Source: an uncultured Bacteroides sp. (GTDB taxonomy: Bacteria > Bacteroidota > Bacteroidia > Bacteroidales > Bacteroidaceae). Taken from it: DNA of 8,734 bases. The stretch spans positions 1 through 8,734 of the forward strand of contig CAMTFK010000188.1 of assembly GCA_947071285.1 (NCBI GenBank), read 5' to 3'. The notes under the pieces were generated by a model. That model saw only the letters and a list, made by a program, of their open reading frames with translations. It was not told the DNA's origin and ran no database searches. Position 1 is the first letter of the stretch, and each line of letters opens with the position of its first letter. The translations under genes and the position numbers were made by a program. Positions 6,054 through 8,734 of this stretch are shown here, piece by piece.

Positions 6054-8276
6054 ATGAAGAAAGTATTATTCGGTTTGGCACTTGCTGTTGCTCTCCCGCT
6101 TTTTGCACAGCAGAAACCTGTATATCTGGATGCAACCAAACCCATTGAAGAAAGAGTGGAAGATGCCTTGAAAAGGCTGACCATCGAAGAAAAAGTAGCT
6201 ATGCTGCATGCGCAGAGTAAATTCAGCAGTCCGGGCGTACCCCGCTTGGGTATTCCCGAGTTCTGGATGACGGACGGCCCTCATGGCATCCGTCCCGAAG
6301 TGCTTTGGGATGAATGGGATCAGGCTGGCTGGACCAATGACTCTTGTGTAGCTTTCCCGGCTTTGACTTGCCTGGCTGCTACTTGGAGTCCGGAAATGTC
6401 CATGCTTTATGGAAAGAATATCGGTGAAGAGGCACGTTATCGCAATAAAGCCGTTCTTCTGGGCCCTGGTGTCAATATCTACCGCACCCCGTTGAATGGG
6501 CGTAACTTTGAGTATATGGGCGAAGACCCGTATCTGGCTTCCCGTATGGTAGTCCCTTACGTGCAGGGTGTGCAGCAAAATGGTGTAGCAGCCTGTGTGA
6601 AGCATTATGCGCTGAACAATCAGGAAGTCAACCGCCACACCACTAATGTCATTGTAGACGACCGTGCCCTCTATGAAATCTATCTGCCTGCTTTCAAAGC
6701 TGCCGTTCAGGAAGGTAAAGCGTGGTCTATTATGGGCGCTTACAATTTGTATAAAGGCCAGCATGCCTGCCATAACCAGTATCTGCTGAATGATATTCTG
6801 AAAGGCGAGTGGGGATTTGATGGCGTAGTTGTTTCTGATTGGGGCGGCACACATGATACCGACCAATCCATTACAAACGGCCTTGATATGGAATTTGGCA
6901 GTTGGACGGATGGCCTTGCCAACGGTAGCAGCAATGCTTATGATAACTATTATCTGGCTGCACCCTATTTGGAGCGTCTCAGGTCCGGTAAGGTAGGTAC
7001 TAAGGAACTGGATGATAAAGTACGTCGCATCTTGCGCCTGGCATTCCGCACTACGATGGATATGAATCGCCCTTTCGGTTCCATACTGTCTCCCGAGCAT
7101 TATGAGGCCGCCCGCCGTATTGGTGAAGAGGGTATTGTATTACTACAAAATAAGGGTGCCGTATTGCCCATCGACCTGAATAAAACGAAGAAGATTGCCG
7201 TTATCGGTGAGAATGCTGTGAAGATGATGACTGTAGGCGGTGGTAGTTCTTCCCTGAAAGTACAGCGTGAGCTCTCTCCGCTGGATGGTATCCGGAACCG
7301 TGTAGGGAATCGGGCGGAAGTGGTTTATGCCCGTGGCTATGTGGGCGATGCAACAGGCGAATATAATGGTGTGGTAACGGGACAGAACCTAAAAGACGAC
7401 CGTACGCCCGAAGAGCTGATAGCTGAAGCCGTAAAAGTGGCCACAGATGCTGATTATGTGATCTTCATTGGCGGACTGAATAAGAGCAACAATCAGGATT
7501 GCGAAGATTCCGACCGCAAAGGGCTTGACCTGCCTTATGCACAAGATGATGTCATCTCTGCCTTGGCAAAAGCCAATAAGAACCTGATTGTAGTAAATGT
7601 TTCCGGTAATGCTGTGGCAATGCCTTGGATTGCAGAAGTTCCTTCCGTATTGCAAGCCTGGTTCCTGGGTTCCGAAGCCGGGAATTCCCTTGCTGCTGTA
7701 TTGATGGGGGATGTCAATCCTTCCGGAAAGTTGCCTTTCACTTTCCCCGCTCGCTTGGAAGATGTTCCGGCTCACAGTGTGGGTGAATATTTTGCTGACC
7801 GCAGCAAGAAGGTGGTGGACATGAAATATAATGAAGGTATCTTCGTAGGTTACCGCTGGGCGGATAAACAGAAGAAGGTGAAACCATTGTTCCCTTTCGG
7901 ACACGGATTGTCTTATACAACATTTGCTTACGGCAAACCGGCTACCGATAAGAAAGTGATGTCTGCTGATGATGAAATAACCTTCACCGTAACTGTGAAG
8001 AACACAGGTGAGCGTGAAGGTCAGGAAGTTGTACAGCTATATATCAGCGATAAGAAATCCTCTTTGCCTCGTCCTGTCAAAGAATTGAAAGGTTTCAAGA
8101 AAGTGAAACTGGCGCCGGGCGAAGAGAAAGAAGTTACATTTACGATAGATAAAGAGGCTTTGAGTTACTTTGACGATGCTCAGCATGCCTGGATAGCCGA
8201 ACCGGGCAAGTTTGAGGCAATCATTGCAGCTTCGGCAGCAGATATAAAGGGTGTAGTACCTTTTGAACTAAAATAA
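6054..8276 (+). CDS. GH3 family beta-glucosidase, periplasmic
   Basis: A 740-residue GH3 enzyme with a cleavable signal peptide (MKKVLFGLALAVALPLFA, then QQKP), so probably soluble in the periplasm. Domains run in the usual order: a TIM-barrel domain (about 35-335) with substrate-binding residues in KHYALNNQE (183-191) and the nucleophile Asp262 in VVVSDWGG (258-265); an alpha/beta sandwich (about 355-565) with IVLLQNKGAVLPI (361-373) and a probable acid/base Glu484 in the E-D-S-D-R stretch (484-488); and a C-terminal fibronectin-III-like domain (about 640-735) containing NTGEREGQEVVQLYISD and RPVKELKGFKKV. Length is normal for three-domain GH3. The family removes non-reducing-end sugars, most often beta-glucose, and here would finish oligosaccharides made by GH30 and GH5. 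The gap to GH5 is 201 bp and is filled mainly by a palindromic repeat, so expression may be partly independent. No convincing promoter is seen directly before it. Confidence 0.92.
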   Translation: MKKVLFGLALAVALPLFAQQKPVYLDATKPIEERVEDALKRLTIEEKVAMLHAQSKFSSPGVPRLGIPEFWMTDGPHGIRPEVLWDEWDQAGWTNDSCVAFPALTCLAATWSPEMSMLYGKNIGEEARYRNKAVLLGPGVNIYRTPLNGRNFEYMGEDPYLASRMVVPYVQGVQQNGVAACVKHYALNNQEVNRHTTNVIVDDRALYEIYLPAFKAAVQEGKAWSIMGAYNLYKGQHACHNQYLLNDILKGEWGFDGVVVSDWGGTHDTDQSITNGLDMEFGSWTDGLANGSSNAYDNYYLAAPYLERLRSGKVGTKELDDKVRRILRLAFRTTMDMNRPFGSILSPEHYEAARRIGEEGIVLLQNKGAVLPIDLNKTKKIAVIGENAVKMMTVGGGSSSLKVQRELSPLDGIRNRVGNRAEVVYARGYVGDATGEYNGVVTGQNLKDDRTPEELIAEAVKVATDADYVIFIGGLNKSNNQDCEDSDRKGLDLPYAQDDVISALAKANKNLIVVNVSGNAVAMPWIAEVPSVLQAWFLGSEAGNSLAAVLMGDVNPSGKLPFTFPARLEDVPAHSVGEYFADRSKKVVDMKYNEGIFVGYRWADKQKKVKPLFPFGHGLSYTTFAYGKPATDKKVMSADDEITFTVTVKNTGEREGQEVVQLYISDKKSSLPRPVKELKGFKKVKLAPGEEKEVTFTIDKEALSYFDDAQHAWIAEPGKFEAIIAASAADIKGVVPFELK

Positions 8277-8333
8277 ACGCACTGAAAGGAGATTTTTCTT
8301 TTCATTGGCTATTATTAAAAATAGCGTAAATTG

Positions 8334-8373
8334 ATAGGGTGGTGACCGTGAGGTTAACGCCCTATTCTGTTTT
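8334..8373 (+). terminator. Rho-independent terminator of the GH3 gene
   Basis: A stem is formed by 8334-8347 and 8352-8365 (ATAGGG pairing with CCCTAT at the base, GACC with GGTT at the top) with two G-U pairs and one mismatch. It closes on GTGA, which fits the GNRA class of stable tetraloops. A T-rich tail (TCTGTTTT) follows. It lies 57 bp after the GH3 stop codon and marks the end of the hydrolase cluster. Confidence 0.75.
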
Positions 8374-8497
8374 ATAATGAAGGTAAGAATATAAAGTGTG
8401 TAATGTAGTAATTAATACAAAATTGTTTCCTCTAAAATTTTGCGTTTATTTCTTTAAATCCCCCTTAGAGATGTATGTAGGGCATGCTTGATCTGTA

Positions 8498-8531
8498 AAC
8501 TTGTATATTAGCAATTATGTAACTTGTATAT
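8498..8531. repeat. Direct repeat AACTTGTATAT, two copies
   Basis: AACTTGTATAT occurs at 8498-8508 and again at 8521-8531, 23 bp from start to start. Each copy follows GT or GTA. In DNA this AT-rich, chance repeats are possible, but an 11-base exact match this close may mark a paired protein-binding site. Confidence 0.35.
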
Positions 8532-8588
8532 AATGATAATCTATTGCCTTTTCATATATTAAATAATTTGAATTTATTTCTCTCGTAA

Positions 8589-8669
8589 GTTTCGGATATT
8601 GAAACAATTGTATTTTTAATATTCATATATTGAAACTGATGTTCTTAAAAACCTCCTTTTTCTTGTTTC
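8589..8669. repeat. Cluster of GTTTC/GAAAC half-sites with direct repeat ATATTGAAAC
   Basis: ATATTGAAAC is found at 8596-8605 and 8627-8636, 31 bp apart (about three helical turns). The first copy is also the right half of an inverted repeat GTTTC-N7-GAAAC (8589-8605), and GTTTCA at 8665-8670 is the inverse of TGAAAC at 8631-8636. Four related half-sites in 81 bases suggest a regulator-binding array for a gene to the right, or chance in AT-rich DNA. Confidence 0.35.
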
Positions 8670-8734
8670 AGCAACTTCTCTACTAAACAATCACTTAAAT
8701 AGTAGTCTTCCTACTTTTTTAGTGCCTATAACAG

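Larger units (their letters stand above)
8374..8734. other. AT-rich intergenic stretch without visible genes
   Basis: About 360 bases after the GH3 terminator are strongly AT-rich. I find no open frame with recognisable protein features on either strand, no tRNA-like fold and no exact TAnnTTTG box. Short repeats are present (see separate entries). The length suggests the upstream control region of a gene starting beyond the right edge. Confidence 0.6.

Noticed and set aside
6066..7100. A 344-codon minus-strand open frame opposite GH3, with another at 7389-7904
   Set aside because: Both are in register with the GH3 frame and show no recognisable domains; the same codon-use explanation applies.
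8308..8325. Hairpin GCTATT-N6-AATAGC after the GH3 stop
   Set aside because: A 6-bp AU-rich stem with no T tract; the stronger GTGA-loop hairpin just downstream is the better terminator.
1..8734. CRISPR array, tRNA, rRNA, transposase or phage genes
   Set aside because: No regularly spaced repeats, no RNA-gene folds or signatures, and no mobile-element protein were seen in reading both strands; the only mobile-like item is the non-coding palindrome at 5866-6007.

Overview
The window looks like a chromosomal segment of Bacteroides or a close relative in the Bacteroidales. The reasons are promoter boxes of the Bacteroidetes type (TAnnTTTG), AT-rich gene leaders without Shine-Dalgarno sequences, a DUF6377-type transmembrane regulator, and lipoprotein glycoside hydrolases packed as in a polysaccharide utilization locus. 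This is inferred from content; no rRNA or marker gene is present.

Layout. A bidirectional-looking terminator hairpin (6-40) precedes the 3' end of a leftward membrane acyltransferase gene of the DUF5009/NagX/HGSNAT-like type (84-1280, minus strand). A very short divergent region (1281-1331) holds two -7 boxes that are exact inverted repeats of one another. The right-hand box drives a DUF6377 regulator (1332-2924) whose ATG lies 5 bases past the box, so its mRNA is probably leaderless. A 186-bp gap follows with a TACCTTTG box and, just upstream of it, an inverted repeat (GTGTTATC / GATAACAC) that is a good operator candidate. Three glycoside hydrolases then run on the plus strand: GH30 lipoprotein (3111-4583), GH5 lipoprotein (4602-5852, 18 bp downstream) and GH3 periplasmic beta-glucosidase (6054-8276). 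GH5 and GH3 are separated by a compact 142-bp nested palindrome (5866-6007) resembling a REP/MITE-type repeat. GH3 ends in a strong GTGA-loop terminator (8334-8373). The last ~360 bp are AT-rich and contain no gene that I can see, but carry short direct and inverted repeats that may belong to the control region of a gene beyond the window.

How it works together (inference). The regulator has a signal peptide, a periplasmic helical (TPR-like) part, one membrane segment and a cytoplasmic coiled coil plus HTH, so it can sense a sugar in the periplasm and switch on the hydrolase genes next to it. GH30 and GH5 would cut a beta-glucan-like polymer or glycoconjugate at the cell envelope, and GH3 would release monosaccharide in the periplasm. 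GH30 and GH3 occur together in known beta-1,6-glucan loci of Bacteroides, so fungal or yeast beta-glucan is the leading substrate guess. The cluster shown has no SusC/SusD pair, which sets it apart from a standard locus. All catalytic residues expected for the three hydrolases are present, and no gene in the window appears broken.
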